A stretch of 64,000 nucleotides of DNA, from the NCBI GenBank assembly GCA_025331435.1, contig JAIWNI010000012.1, positions 372,001 through 436,000 on the forward strand, read 5' to 3'. The DNA is from Choanephora cucurbitarum. Taxonomy: Eukaryota > Mucoromycota > Mucoromycetes > Mucorales > Choanephoraceae. The position numbers and the translations under genes are program-made. Shown piece by piece: positions 11,230 through 25,764 of this stretch (the first letter of the stretch is position 1; each line of letters opens with the position of its first letter). The notes below the pieces were generated by a model. That model saw only the letters and a list, made by a program, of their open reading frames with translations. It was not told the DNA's origin and made no database searches.

Positions 11230-12629
11230 ATGTCTGATAACACTGCCACTACACCTACTGCTGCCACTCCCGCTGCTACCACTCCTGTTGCCACTACTCC
11301 CACAGTAGAGACTCCTGCTACTCCTACTGTCACTACACCCACTGGCCACACTCTCGCCACACAATCTGGAAACGAGTTTGCTTCCGTTGATGAAACTCGC
11401 GACTTGGCTGCTTCCTTTGCCGCCTCTCTCGGTCAACATCAACTCAATGCCGTTCCTTCCGGTAAGAACGAAGATGGTATTTCTCCCAGAGATTGGGCTT
11501 TGTTTAAGGACCCTGTTCTTCACAACGAACGTCTTGATGCCATTCGTCAAAAGAAGGGTTATATCATTGATATGGATGGTGTTATCTACCACGTAAGTTA
11601 TTTAGACGGTTTAGAAAAGGAAACAGAGATCAGTTCTTAACATCTTTGTTTAAAAGGGCTCCAAATTGCTTCCTGGTGCTAAGGAGTTTGTTGACTTCTT
11701 GGAAAAGAACAACAAGAAATACCTCTTCTTGACAAACAACTCTGCTCCTACACCTCGTGAATTGCAACAAAAGTTACATCGTCTTGGTATCGATGTTACT
11801 GAAGATCACTTCTTTACCTCTGGTCAAGCCACTGCTCATTTCCTCAAGTCTCAAATGCCCGAAGTAAGTGCTTAAAGATGTAAGATAGCGTCTCTATAGA
11901 ATGAAGCCTTAATTCTATGAATTCAATAGGGTGGCACCTGTTATGTCATTGGTGAGCCCGGTCTTGCCTATGCTCTCTACGACAAGGGTTTCTTTATGAA
12001 TGATCACAATCCTGACTATGTTGTCTTGGGTGAATCTGCTGTCTACAACTTTGAAAAGTTGACCAAGGCTGTTCAACTTGTTCAACAGGGTGCCAAGTTG
12101 ATTTCTACTAACTTGGATGTCGAGACCCTTGATTCCCAAGGCCGTAAGATTCCTGCTACAGGTGCTTTCACTGCCTGTGTTGAGTTGGTTACTAAGACAA
12201 AGGCCTTTTTCTGTGGTAAGCCTTCTGCTTTGATCATGCGTTATGCTCAACGCGTCCTTGGTCTTTCTCGTTTGGAAACATGTATCATTGGTGACCGTAT
12301 GGATACTGAGTAAGTGTTAGAAGAAGAAAGAGAGAGAAAGAGGATGAGTAGTAACTTGTTTGATAGTATTGTTGCTGGTATCTCATCTGAAATTGACCCT
12401 GTCTTGGTTCTTTCAGGTGTTACTGAGATGAGTGACCTTGCTCTCTTTGCCTACCACCCCTATGTTATTTTGGGTGGTGTTTATGAAATTCCCAATGATG
12501 ATGAAAAGAATATGCTTACAGCTGATGAATTGGAAGAAGCCGCTAGACGCGTAAGTAGTTTGTAAAATCAAATTTAACATGCTAGAGTAACTCAAACCTA
12601 TCTCTCTTGTATAGGCCTCTTACCTTTAA
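11230..12629 (+). CDS. HAD-IIA (NagD/Pho13-like) phosphatase
   Basis: Five exons (11230-11592, 11657-11863, 11930-12309, 12367-12550, 12615-12629) encode 382 residues. The first 40 residues are a Thr/Ala/Pro-rich low-complexity leader. The HAD core has motif I YIIDMDGVIY with nucleophile Asp. Motif II is FLTNNSA, the cap region contains GESAVYNFEKL, the motif III lysine region is CGKPSALIM, and motif IV is IGDRMDTD, formed across intron 3. This is the class IIA HAD family that includes E. coli NagD and yeast Pho13. It dephosphorylates small phosphorylated metabolites such as 2-phosphoglycolate or nucleotides; the exact substrate is unknown. C-ending codons are common, suggesting good expression. 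The last exon encodes only four residues and the stop. Confidence 0.9.
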
Positions 12630-13704
12630 GCAGAAGATCTGTCTTTAGCATTCCCATCTTTTCACCTTTTGTATAGAAACATCAATTCAATCGCATGTGC
12701 ATCTCTCTTATTCATAATAAACAATCTCTTCCCTTTTTCTTAGTAAAATTACCCTACAATCTAGAGAGGAAACCTTGCAGTTTATTGATTCTTGTATCAC
12801 TGTCAAGAAAAAAGAACTTAAGACAGAAAAGAGAATAAAGGCCACAGCTGACAGGAAGTCTAATGCACACTGCTAAAATGCTTGTCGCCTCAGCTTATTG
12901 TTGTGCAAGTAATGCTTAATGGTCAACTATTATAATATCCGCTTCCGTGTAACAAAATTTGTGTTTCTTGTTCTATGAAATGCTAGCCTTAGATGTCAGG
13001 CACCATAAGAAACCAAGAGAGTCAGTAGATCAACGATAATCAGTCGCTAATACTGCTCATGATCTTAAAAGATACTCTATCTAGTCAAAGGATGCAATCG
13101 TTTACAGACTAATTCTATTAGTGGCAATAGACAATACGTATCATGAATCCGTAGTTAACTGCAATAAGCTACACTAAAAAAAGAATCTCTCAGGTTTTGT
13201 ACTGAATAATAGAATGAGAATCTATTTGTTCTGTAAAATCAAGCTGATTTTTTTCAAGAATGACGTCTATCTGATGACAAATCGCTTTACAATACTGGTT
13301 TCATTTAATAGAACAAAGCTATATATCCTACTTGATTCAAGCAATTGGATTACTTTGATCTGAAAATGCAAGCGATAACAGCTATTTGATTCTCAGCTGC
13401 TTAAGGAGACACCAGCCATAGAGTCAGTGGCTTAGTGTCCTTCTTTTCTTTTTCTCTAACAACGTTTATTTATTTATTTTTTTCTTGCAAACATACCTGG
13501 GCGTGTGTAATACTCCATCTATTTTATCTGTTTTAATTTCACGATTCGCTGACTCACGCGCTTCTTTTTTTTTTTTTTTAGAAAAAAGAATTAGATACGC
13601 GTCTTTATTTTTTCCCGTTTTTTTTTCTAATAGCTCACTCTCTTTTTCTTCTATTTTAATATTTTTCTTAAAAAAAACGCTGATAAAAAAGAAGCAGAAA
13701 AAAA
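12630..13704. other. intergenic, no gene seen
   Basis: About 1.07 kb of AT-rich sequence between the HAD phosphatase stop and the Eaf1/Vid21 start. Pyrimidine-rich tracts from about 13440 to 13700 look like promoter or 5'UTR sequence of the downstream gene. No RNA gene or coding similarity was found. Confidence 0.5.
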
Positions 13705-16700
13705 ATGGAAAACAATAAACCGCAGCAAGTAAGCAAATTAAAAAAAAATGATTAAATTGATCCTATTTATCATTCATTTCCCTCCCCTTTTTTTTCTCTA
13801 TCTTGCCTTCTACCCTAGAAGCTCCTACAAAGACTGAGAAATAATGCAGAAGAAGAAAGGAAAAAGAAACTAAGGTTGAATCTTTACAAGTGGTCAAATA
13901 CCCCACACTTGCTAATTTTTTTTGGGATAGGATCGTCGTTACACACAGAGAAAATTTATTGAAAGAGCTCTTTACAATGACACCTGAAAGTTCAGAAGCT
14001 GATCCTGTACTCTCATTTCTAAAAAATGGTGATGTAACTCAGGTGGATCGAGATAAATGGAATCTATTTTTGGAAAAGCACAAATTAAGGTACATTGTAT
14101 TCAATTGGCTAGCCACTGTGTTATTGATCCTCTATAGCAATATGAAAATCAAACCAGAATCACCCTCACCTACACCTGAGGGATCACCAACTCATAAGGT
14201 CACTAGACGTATTCCTCCTCCTCCAGCCAGAATGGTTACACGAGGTGTGAGTGGAGCTGTGCGTCCTAAAAGTGTAGATGAAATCTTATCCAGTCTTGAT
14301 GTAAGAATTCTCCCTTTTTTTATTCAGTTTGGCTCATTTCTTTGTATTGATGATGTAGCAAAAAGATATGATGCATACCACCACAACGACAACATCGCCT
14401 ACAAAGCAAACACAGCCTATACAACGAATTCAACTGTCCACATCACGAAAAGAGGTTGTTGTGAATGCAGATATACAACACACTGAAGATCTTTATACAC
14501 CATTCAATCACTTAGTATACAACGGTATCAAGCTATGCACAGATCCAAGAGAAAACAGTCAGGAAGGATTGGATTTGTATGCATGGCATCTTCGAGCAAG
14601 CCATTTCCCACTCTATAAACAACTACAGACATCACGCAAGACACTTACAACTCAGGATTGGATGCTGGCTAGAGATGAATTAAAGTCATACAAGACAATC
14701 CAAAAGATAGAGTCATTAAAGAAAAAGAGCATGTGGAGTCTACGTCAACTAAGACGGCATAGAGCACCACCTCGCCCAAAGACACATTGGGACTGTATGT
14801 TGGATGAAATGAAATGGATGCATACTGATTTCAAAGAGGAGAGAAAGTGGAAGATGGCTATAGCATATATGCTGTCAAGGTCTGTGATGGAATGGCATGC
14901 AGCAGAGAATAAGGCAGAGGTATGCATCAAGACATATATTCCAGAGCCAAAGAGTATACCATCAAGCCCAGTTACGAAAGCAGAGAGTCCAGCCGAAGAA
15001 ACATCCACTGTGTTATCAGACACACCTCTGATAGCCGAAGACACCTTAAATATAACCACTACGCCTGGAGACAGAATGGATACAGGGGATGAATTATCGT
15101 CTATGCCTACTACACCTGATCTTCAACCAGCTACACTAGCATCACACATCATTCAAGAATACCGTACACTTGTCAAAGAGTCTGATCCCAATATACCTAT
15201 CATGACATTGCCTATTGAAGATTTCGGAGACTTTGATGCCAATGTCCTTTTCCCTGATCTGCTAACATACGAACCACCTAATCCCCAATTCAATGACTTG
15301 TACTTTAACGAGTCAGAGTTTGGAAGAATAACACCTATCTCCCGATTGATCTCAAACCAAGTCAACCTAAAAGAACCACCAACATACAGTCGTAAGCGTG
15401 ACAGTCGAGGCAATCTGGTTGAAGTGCGAAGAAAAGAAGTATCTTCAGACGAAATCAAGCCTCTACCACGCCACGAACGTTATGATAATACGCCTACCAT
15501 TTCACTTTTCTCTCCAAAAAAACAGAAAGAAATGCTACCACAGCAGCCTGCACCTCCCTCCACTGATCAACAACAACAGCAATACATTGGTCAATGGTCT
15601 GAAGATGATGATGTCTGTCTTATTGCATGCATCTTGCAATACTCCTTTAATTGGGAATTGATTTCTGATGCATTCAATGCAGCTCGACTGCCTGTTACTG
15701 GAGAAAAGCGCTCACCTTGGGAGTGTTATGAGCGATGGCGACGAAACAACCTCACTTCATTTTCCGGACAAGTCAATATATCTTATTCTACCAAACTAAA
15801 ACGCGATTTGAGTCGAAAACCTACTATGGTGCGATTCGATGCACCTCAAAAACGTCAGCGCCAATACAACTTGTTTGAGGCAATCAAAAAGACACAGAGA
15901 AAGCGAGAAGAAGCCGAGAAGAATGCTACCTCTTCGTCTTCATCAGCCTTGCCTCGACAGACGATCGATGTTCATGGTACTAACAGTGCTGGTCAGCGAC
16001 TTCCAACAGCCATGGAAATGAGTCTTCATAAAGCTCAGAGAGAAAGACAAATGGCACAAGCAGTGCTTGAACAGAGACAGTTATCGGCGGCCATTGGATT
16101 AGGATCTCAACCTGGAGGTATGTCACGTCCAAATCCTGCTGCTGCTGCTGCTGCTGCTGCCGCCGCCGCTGCTGCTGCTGCTGCTTCATCGCCCAATTCA
16201 CAACAAGCTCAGCAACAACAGGCAAGGCCATCCATTCCATCTACTAGTGCTGCTTCTGCTGCTGCTAATGTAACTGCTCAAGCAAGAGCTGCCGCTGCCG
16301 CCGCCGCGGCTGCTGCTGCCATGGCCAATACAGCATCATCGCCTAATGCATCCAATGCTACCAGGCCTGCAGCTTCTCCCTCTGTAAACAATGCCACTGC
16401 CACGCCTGCTGCGTCTACGCCTGCTGTATCTACTGCATCCAATGCTGCTAATTCAACTGTCAATTCAGCTGCTGGTGTACCTCAGATTCCTTTGCCACAA
16501 GGCGCTAACGTGGCTGCTGGCTTGCCACTTAATAGATACCCCGTTGCTCAATTACAATTACTACGACAACAACAGATGATGTTGATGGCTGCTGCTCAAC
16601 AACAAGCGCAACAACAAGCTGCTACCGGCAACACTGGCCAAGTGCGACCTCCTTCACCTGCCGTCATTCAACGGTTTGCTAGTGCCTTGCAAGCCTCACA

Positions 16701-17494
16701 ACAAGCTCAACAGCCTCCACAACTACAGGCACAGGCTCAACAGTTACTTGCCAATCAACAACAACAACAGCAACAACAGCAACAACAGCAACAACAGCAA
16801 CAACAGCAACAACAGCAACAACAGCAACAACAGAAACTGAACCAGCAAACGTCACCTCAAATTCAACAAACTCCATGTAAGTAACATCTTTCTATACATA
16901 AAGTCATTCATTGTCTAATTCAATATAGTATCAAATCATACATCTGTATCTGAAGATGTTAAACCTTCACAACCTCAGCAGCAACCACAGCAGCAGATGG
17001 GTTCACCAAATGCTACACAAAGCCCTCAACAGCGTCCTGCCTTACAGACTGCCACACCTACTCAACAACAGGCTGCTATTGCAGCTCAACTTCAGGCAGC
17101 ACAAAATAACCCTCTTGTATTTGCAGCACAATTAGCTCAAATGGGCTATCCTATATCTCAACTGCCTGCAAGCCAACAATTACAACTTCAACGTTATTTA
17201 GCACAACTTCAAATGAGAAATGCCGCAATGGCTGCAGCCAACAATGGAGGCAGTGGAAGTGCGAGCCCTGCTACTGCTACTGGCCTAGCTCCTCAACAAC
17301 CTAATCTTGCTGTCAATAATATTCAAGCCGCATTACTTGCTCAACAGCAGCTTCAAAGATTACAACAAATCCAGGCACTTCAAATACAACAACAGCAACA
17401 ACAACAGCAACAACAACGCCAACAGCAAGCACAATCTCAGACTCAACCACAGGCTCAAACACCTCAAAACAATGCTCCTCCTCCTCCTCCTTAG
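13705..17494 (+). CDS. EAF1: NuA4 subunit Eaf1/Vid21-like (HSA + SANT, polyQ/polyAla)
   Basis: Proposed exons are 13705-13728, 13860-14089, 14138-14300, 14359-16876 and 16929-17494, about 1166 residues. The first junction is the least certain: acceptor AAAG at 13859 was chosen only because it restores frame. The 48-nt intron at 14090-14137 is in frame and could be retained. An HSA-type basic region (PPRPKTHWDCMLDEMKWM, about residues 270-345) precedes a SANT/Myb domain (WSEDDDVCL...ERWRRNN, about 550-610). Long Q- and A-rich tails follow. This order matches Eaf1/Vid21, the platform subunit of the NuA4 histone acetyltransferase. No SWI2/SNF2 ATPase is present, which separates it from p400/Domino. 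Nuclear. Confidence 0.82.
16138..16185 (+). repeat. GCN repeat encoding 16 alanines
   Basis: A run of GCT/GCC codons inside the Eaf1/Vid21-like gene encodes 16 consecutive alanines. A second, shorter Ala run lies at about 16288-16320. Mixed synonymous codons make it less prone to slippage than a pure repeat. Confidence 0.9.
16756..16833 (+). repeat. CAA-CAA-CAG repeat encoding 26 glutamines
   Basis: 78 bp built largely on a 9-bp period (CAACAACAG) encode 26 consecutive Gln in the C-terminal part of the Eaf1/Vid21-like protein. A second, shorter Q run lies at about 17390-17430. Confidence 0.92.
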
Positions 17495-20163
<2,669 letters not shown>

Positions 20164-20929
20164 ATGCGTTCCTCTTTCTTTTTGTAATTAATTTACGGAT
20201 TTTAATAAAGAAGTAAAAGAAAAGAATACTATTTTTCAGACCATGAATGAAGTTTATCAAACCCTTTTGTTACTCTGTTACGAGCCCTTCTTTTTGTGCT
20301 TCTTGTAAGAGAGAGAAGCTTGTTGAGGGAACATTTAGTCTAATACGGCTAGATTGTCTTATTTTCAAATACAACATAGTTGACGTAAAGTCAAAGGATG
20401 GAGCTGCATAAATTACTGCATAAAGTTTAGATGGGAAGAGTCATTGGAAGTTGTTTTCAGCATAAACCTTGCAATAAAGAAAGATGTTGTCGATGTTTGT
20501 CTGATTTATGTAAGCAAGTATATAGTCTTTATGCTATCTTTCATCAGTTCACGCTTGGTCTCAAAAGAAGTCTAACCATTTGTCCTGTTTCTCCCAATTA
20601 AGCTATTTAGTTGAGAAGTTTGTACCTGAAACATTTGAAAGTTAGCTAAGCATATAACAATGAGGTGAATAAGCAGGCTTGTACAAATCATACTGGCTCT
20701 TGCCTTATGTCTTGTTGGCTGCAAATGAGAAGAGAAAGATTGAGAGAAGAATGACGAATACAGGCTGTAGGTTCTATTTCATTCCATTTTTATCTTGTCA
20801 AGTAACAGCCGATGGGGAAAGTCATTGATCATTGGACCTGAATTGTTCTGAGTATTAACTTTATCTCTTTTATTTTTCTTTTGTTGCTTTTCTTCTTCTT
20901 TTTTCTTTTTAGGTCTTCAACTATTTGTT
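20164..20929. other. intergenic
   Basis: PAB1 3' region and pyridoxal kinase promoter. A TTTTTAG acceptor-like site at about 20911 shortly before the kinase ATG may end a 5'UTR intron. Nothing else was recognised. Confidence 0.5.
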
Positions 20930-22154
20930 ATGACAGCATCCGATAGAATAGACGAAACAGAGTGCGATTATAGAGTACTCAGTATACAATCACATACTGT
21001 AAGATTTGCACTCTATCTAGATTTCTACCATATCCTCATACCCTTTTTCTTTTTGTAAACACTCTGATGATTTTAGGTTTCTGGTTATTGTGGTAAATAA
21101 ACAGTTTCTCTTCTTTTTATTTTGTAATCTAAATAAGTACATGTTTCAAAACAGGCAACAAGGCAGCAGTATTTCCTCTCCAAACACTCGGTTTCGAGGT
21201 GGACATTTTAAATACAGTTCAGTTTTCGAATCACACAGGGTATCCTTCTTGGACAGGCAATAGATACAGTGCCCAAGATGTTCAAGACCTGTTTGATGGT
21301 TTAGAGGCAAACGAGCTCATGGACGAGTATACACACCTGTTGACAGGTTATATCGGGAACTATGCTATTTTAGAAAAAATCGAAAAGATGGTACAAAAAC
21401 TTAAAACCAAAAACCCAAAGTTGATTTATGGTAAACAGAGAATAAAAAAGACATATACCGACAAGAAACTAACAATTACTGAATAGTGTGCGACACTGTT
21501 ATGGGTGACTGTGGTCAGCTGTATGTATCTCCTGAAATCGTTCCTTTATACAGAAACATCATGAAATTCGCAGATGTAGTTACACCCAATCAATTTGAAG
21601 CAGAGACATTGACAGAAAGCAAGATTGAGAATCTTGATGATGCCTGCACAGTAGCCAAGAAATTGCATGAATTGGGATCCTCTCATGTAGTCATTACCTC
21701 CCTCTGTTTGCCCTTGAAACATGTTCCCCTAGATGTTCAATCAGAATCCAGCACAGATGAATCACTTTACTGTCTCACAAGTCAAGCCTTACCTGATGGT
21801 ACTTTTGATCAACATCTGATTTCCTTCCCTACCTATCAAGGCTATTTCACAGGTACAGGCGATTTGTTTTCTTCCTTGACAGTGGCTCGTCTTCAGGAGT
21901 CAATCAGCAATAAGACAAGCTGGGTTGATGCTGTTGAGCGTGTCATTTGTAGTGTTAATGCAATTACAAGAAAGACATGGTTACATCAAAAGAAACTTGT
22001 TATGATTGAAAGTGAAGGCCAGACTGAGGTGATTGAATCCAAGCCAAGTGCAGCCAAGCTAGTGCGCAGCTGTGAATTAAGATTGATTCAAGGAAGAAAA
22101 GAAATCGAACATCCTGAATTGTCCATGAATGTTATTAAGCGAATTAAAGTTTAG
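20930..22154 (+). CDS. pyridoxal kinase
   Basis: Exons 20930-20998, 21077-21092 (only 16 nt), 21155-21430 and 21487-22154 encode 342 residues. Family signatures occur in order: [29 protein letters not shown] (spanning two introns), TVQFSNHTGY, LLTGYIGN, YVCDTVMGDCGQLYV, DVVTPNQFEAE and the anion-hole FTGTGDLFSS with the catalytic Asp. The enzyme phosphorylates pyridoxal, pyridoxine and pyridoxamine with ATP in vitamin B6 salvage (yeast BUD16/BUD17 type), in the cytosol. The usual CDPVMGD reads CDTVMGD here, a Pro-to-Thr change beside the phosphate-binding loop. Confidence 0.93.
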
Positions 22155-22263
22155 TTGTTGCTGTTTTTTTTTATCTCAGTTCATCTGGCAACAAAGTCGA
22201 TCGTGCTTTTTTTTATATATTTTTTCTCATTGTTTCTTGTTCACTTTTTCTCCTTATATTATC

Positions 22264-23040
22264 ATGAGTACCTTACCACTTACTGTACAAGACGACATTG
22301 AAGCCAAAGAAAGATATGCTGCACAACAAAGAAGACAAGCTGGTTCAGCAAGTTGTGGCTCTCGTCGTATTCGATTGTTGTTTGTTCTGGTTCTTCTCTC
22401 ATTCTTTTCGTTCGTACTTGTCAGCCATTTTAACCCAAGCTATGCTCATATGATTGTAGAAGAAGACTTGATAGTAAAAGAAGAGCAGCATATAAATGAG
22501 CCTGTCAAAGTCCCACAAAAAGACAGTTTGGAAGAGATTCAATTGGTCCAAGAAGACCAAGAAATGATAGATATGCAACATGAAGAAAATGAAACATTAA
22601 CATTGAAACAAGAAATTGAAGGACTTATTCGTCAGCACACCTTAATCGTTTTTTCCAAGACTTATTGCCCGTAAAAAAAAAGTCTCAGGGAATTGTTTCA
22701 ACCAAGAACAAGCTAACATGTTTTTTCCTTTTAGATTTTCTAAAAATGCCAAGAGACTGTTGAACTCATTTAACCTGAAGGAGTCCTTGACTGTGGTTGA
22801 AGTAGATTTGAGAGGTATGAATAAGAGACGAGGATCAACAGATCATTGACAGCCCTTCTTTCTATTCATTCAGACGACGATTACGAAGTCAAAATGGCTT
22901 TGAAAGAAATTTCAGGAAGAGATACGTTCCCTAATGTCTTCTTAAATGGCGAAACACTAGGTGGATCGGATGATCTGGAAGCCTTGCATCGGGCGGGTCA
23001 ATTAGAAGCACTTTTAGGTCAATACCAGTTGTTGAATTAA
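22264..23040 (+). CDS. membrane-anchored glutaredoxin (Grx6/7-like)
   Basis: Exons 22264-22670, 22735-22814 and 22874-23040 give 217 residues. A basic N terminus is followed by one membrane segment (RLLFVLVLLSFFSFVLV, about 40-57). An acidic, probably coiled linker leads into the glutaredoxin fold. The active site is C-P-F-S (IVFSKTYCPFSKNAK, formed across intron 1), followed by FPNVFLNGE and GGSDDLEAL. One cysteine in the active site suggests a monothiol enzyme. Topology matches the yeast secretory-pathway type II proteins Grx6 and Grx7. Inference: Golgi/ER lumen thiol redox control. It begins 109 bp after the pyridoxal kinase stop. Confidence 0.88.
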
Positions 23041-23147
23041 AAGTCCTACTATAAGAATAGCTTCTTTATCTTTTCTCTTTTTTTTTCCCTTTCTTTTCTA
23101 CATTAAATCTTTCTTTCTTTCTCTTTTAATTTGTTTATCTGTCTCTA

Positions 23148-24312
23148 ATGTGGTCATTGTTCAGGCAAAGACATAATGAAAAGAGGAAAGGGAACAGCAA
23201 GATTATATCAATTCAGTTGTTAGAGCCTATTGTCTTGATTGAGCCTAGCATTCAAACTTGCCCTGTCATCCGTGGGACTGTACAGGTCTCACTTCCAGAA
23301 CAATTTCACTTAGAACGACTCATGCTTTCCTTCAGAGGTCATTTAGCCTATAGGTCAAATCAAATCGAACACAGTGAGTCAAAAAAAAATTATCGGGTAT
23401 CACAATGATAAAATTAACTTTTTTTTTTTTTCGTAAGGTTACATACTGACATCACAATCGATTCAGTTGTCTCCTTCAGGCAACAAGGAACATATCCAGA
23501 AAAACAAACGCCGAAAATACATCAGGCAACATTCATTTGAAATGCCACTGCCTGCCAATTTACCAGAATCAGTTTGTCATTCACAGATCAAAGTATCCTA
23601 TCAATTGATGGCCTACCTTGATTACTATGATGACACTCAACACCGAAGGCATGATGTCATTCAGCATACAATAAAGCTAATTCGACTGCCAAACTTGGAA
23701 CGACAGACTATCATGCATGACGAAGATCGCCTTACTTTGATCGCACATCGTACAAAAGAATGGCGATGTCATATATGGGTAGACAAGACCGCAGTGACGC
23801 TTGGATCCGAGTTACCGATGCATATAGCCATCTTGATCCATCCCTCTATATCCAAACGAGGTGCTCGAGTGAAGCATATCTTTGTTCAATTGGTTGAACA
23901 AGCAGTGATTGAAGAGGAACAGATCAGTCAATCAGTACATCCATTACACCCTGTCAGAGAATGGCCTCTATCTGCTGCTGTCAGTGGATACCAAGGCCAT
24001 CATTTCTGGCAAGCAAGTAACCAATACAAGATACCAAATGAGAAGACTATCTCGCATTCAACTTATGCATACCAACATTTTCAAATCAGGCACATTTTAT
24101 TTATTAGTTTTGTTATTTCTTACAATCATCAAAGAGAAGATAGAACCATGTCCTACAAAACGCCAATTGACCTGCTTGACAGTCGATCTGTCTTTGATGC
24201 TCTACCGCCTTATGACATGCCTACTTCCACAAAAGAAATCAAATTGCTCTCTCAGCATGGCCTTATATCACATAATCTAGATAGTTCTACTTCTTTATTT
24301 ATCTCCTCTTGA
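23148..24312 (+). CDS. arrestin-like (alpha-arrestin) domain protein
   Basis: Exons 23148-23373 and 23438-24312 give about 366 residues. The N-terminal half fits an arrestin N domain: ISIQLLEPIVLIEP, then a strand LERLMLSFRG. HSFEMPLPANLPESVCHSQIKVSYQLMA matches the consensus for the last N-domain strands. The second half reads as an arrestin C domain (VDKTAVTLGSELPMHIAI). No PPxY motif was noticed. Alpha-arrestins are adaptors that recruit ubiquitin ligases to plasma-membrane transporters. A hydrophobic stretch near 24090-24120 might be a non-canonical intron, but the frame is open through it. The last 18 bp overlap the end of the FANCL gene on the other strand. Confidence 0.75.
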
Positions 24313-25764
24313 TAATTGTGCCTTGACTGTCATTTTCTATAATACAATAAATGAATAGGCCATGTTTCTCATTATGAAAAAAAAATTTTTTTTTTACCTG
24401 ACTACAATAAGGACATACACCAAACAGAATATTGAAGCTTTGTGTGGTAGAAGGATTGCCTCTAAGCCACTGATGTATGATGTTAACTTAAAGAAGACAA
24501 ACAAAAATAAAAGTGTAGCCTCACCTGGTATAAGCATGGATAATGAAATCCTCGATTACATTGTGTATTGGCACATATGATATCAGGAGTCTCTACCCCA
24601 TTTAATTTGTAAGAATAACAGATACCACATTCAATATCGCCTGTCTTTGTATAGTCTGTCGATCGTTGTTGTTCGTCTGCTACTAGTTGAAATGTTTCCA
24701 GGAGATTTTCATGCATAGGCTTTTGCTTGTCCCTGAATGTAACAATTAGTTTACCACTGCAAGAGAGAGCGCACACACACTTTTCATATATACCATATCT
24801 TGTCATTCCATTTCTTTTTCAGATCGCTTACTCGACTAGCATTGCCAAAAAATCGTACTTTGTTAGGTTTCATGTTAACAGGTGCATCTGGATTCAATTC
24901 AATGTCAAGTGAACAATGATGGCCCAGAGCAATACGACGCCAACAATCGGCACGAGTAGGTTGCTCTGGCTCCAGAATACGCATATGCTTATCAAGGTCA
25001 TCCAGGCAGTCAAACAATGATTGGTATTGGTTCACCAAGATCTCATGTTGAGCCAAGATGCCATGGAGATCTCGACCTGTGATGTCTATTGAAGCAGGCA
25101 GAGGACACGATATCAAACGCACTGGATTTAGCGGATATCTAGGTGGTAGTGCCAGTTCAATCAAATGAATACGTTCAGCATTGTCTCTAATGAAGTAGAG
25201 TTGATGAGATGAACTTCATAAACATGCATCCCTTTTTTTTTTACTTGGTTTGAAATGTGACAGATGCCATGCCTTCTGAAAGACGATGTACACGATCGTA
25301 CCCAATCTTACTTAATTCATTAACAATATAAGCATATCGATCGTACGCATAATTAAACGCAATGGTCTTGGTTGGCTTGTTGGTTTCCTATATCCTTTCT
25401 TTTTTTACATCTATCGCTTCTAGTCTCTCTCTCTCCTTATTACCAACAAATCCTTAAGATCACTTAGAAAAGAACGAACGTCTGTCGCTTGACTCAGTTG
25501 ACTCTCGACTGCACTTAAATGAGGTTGAATCAATTCATACAACTGTTGGTCACCTTTAAGGGATCTTGGATGCTTAAATTGAATTTGGATCTGATATTCA
25601 ATTTGCTAAAGTAAACCATATTCATTAATTGTGCAAAATAATAGTCAAAAAACTGTATGTCTTCTCCTGACTGAATGTAGGATTATACGCACATGAATGG
25701 TTATGTAGCCTTGATATAAATTATTTTGAATAGGCAGAATCAAAGGAAAAGGTGTATAATTCAT
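24295..25764 (-). CDS. FANCL: FANCL-like E3 ubiquitin ligase
   Basis: Seven exons: 25764-25693, 25605-25444, 25387-25245, 25186-24794, 24756-24525, 24469-24398 and 24336-24295. All phases close, giving 371 residues, close to the usual ~375 of animal FANCL. The N terminus has an ELF-like FPLILPIQNNLYQGYI. The central region has a double-RWD/URD signature with ILEPEQPTRADCWRRIALG. The C terminus is an ELF/RING-type zinc domain: CGICYSYKL, CANTQCNRGFHYPCLYQWLRG and FNILFGVCPYCSQ, supplying the Cys/His ligands. The last exon encodes a basic tail (KMTVKAQLSRGDK). FANCL monoubiquitinates FANCD2/FANCI in interstrand-crosslink repair, in the nucleus. Confidence 0.93.

Noticed and set aside
24085..24130. 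possible intron in the arrestin-like gene
   Set aside because: The local sequence would need a non-GT donor (AG|GCACAT). The frame is open through it, so it was kept as coding.
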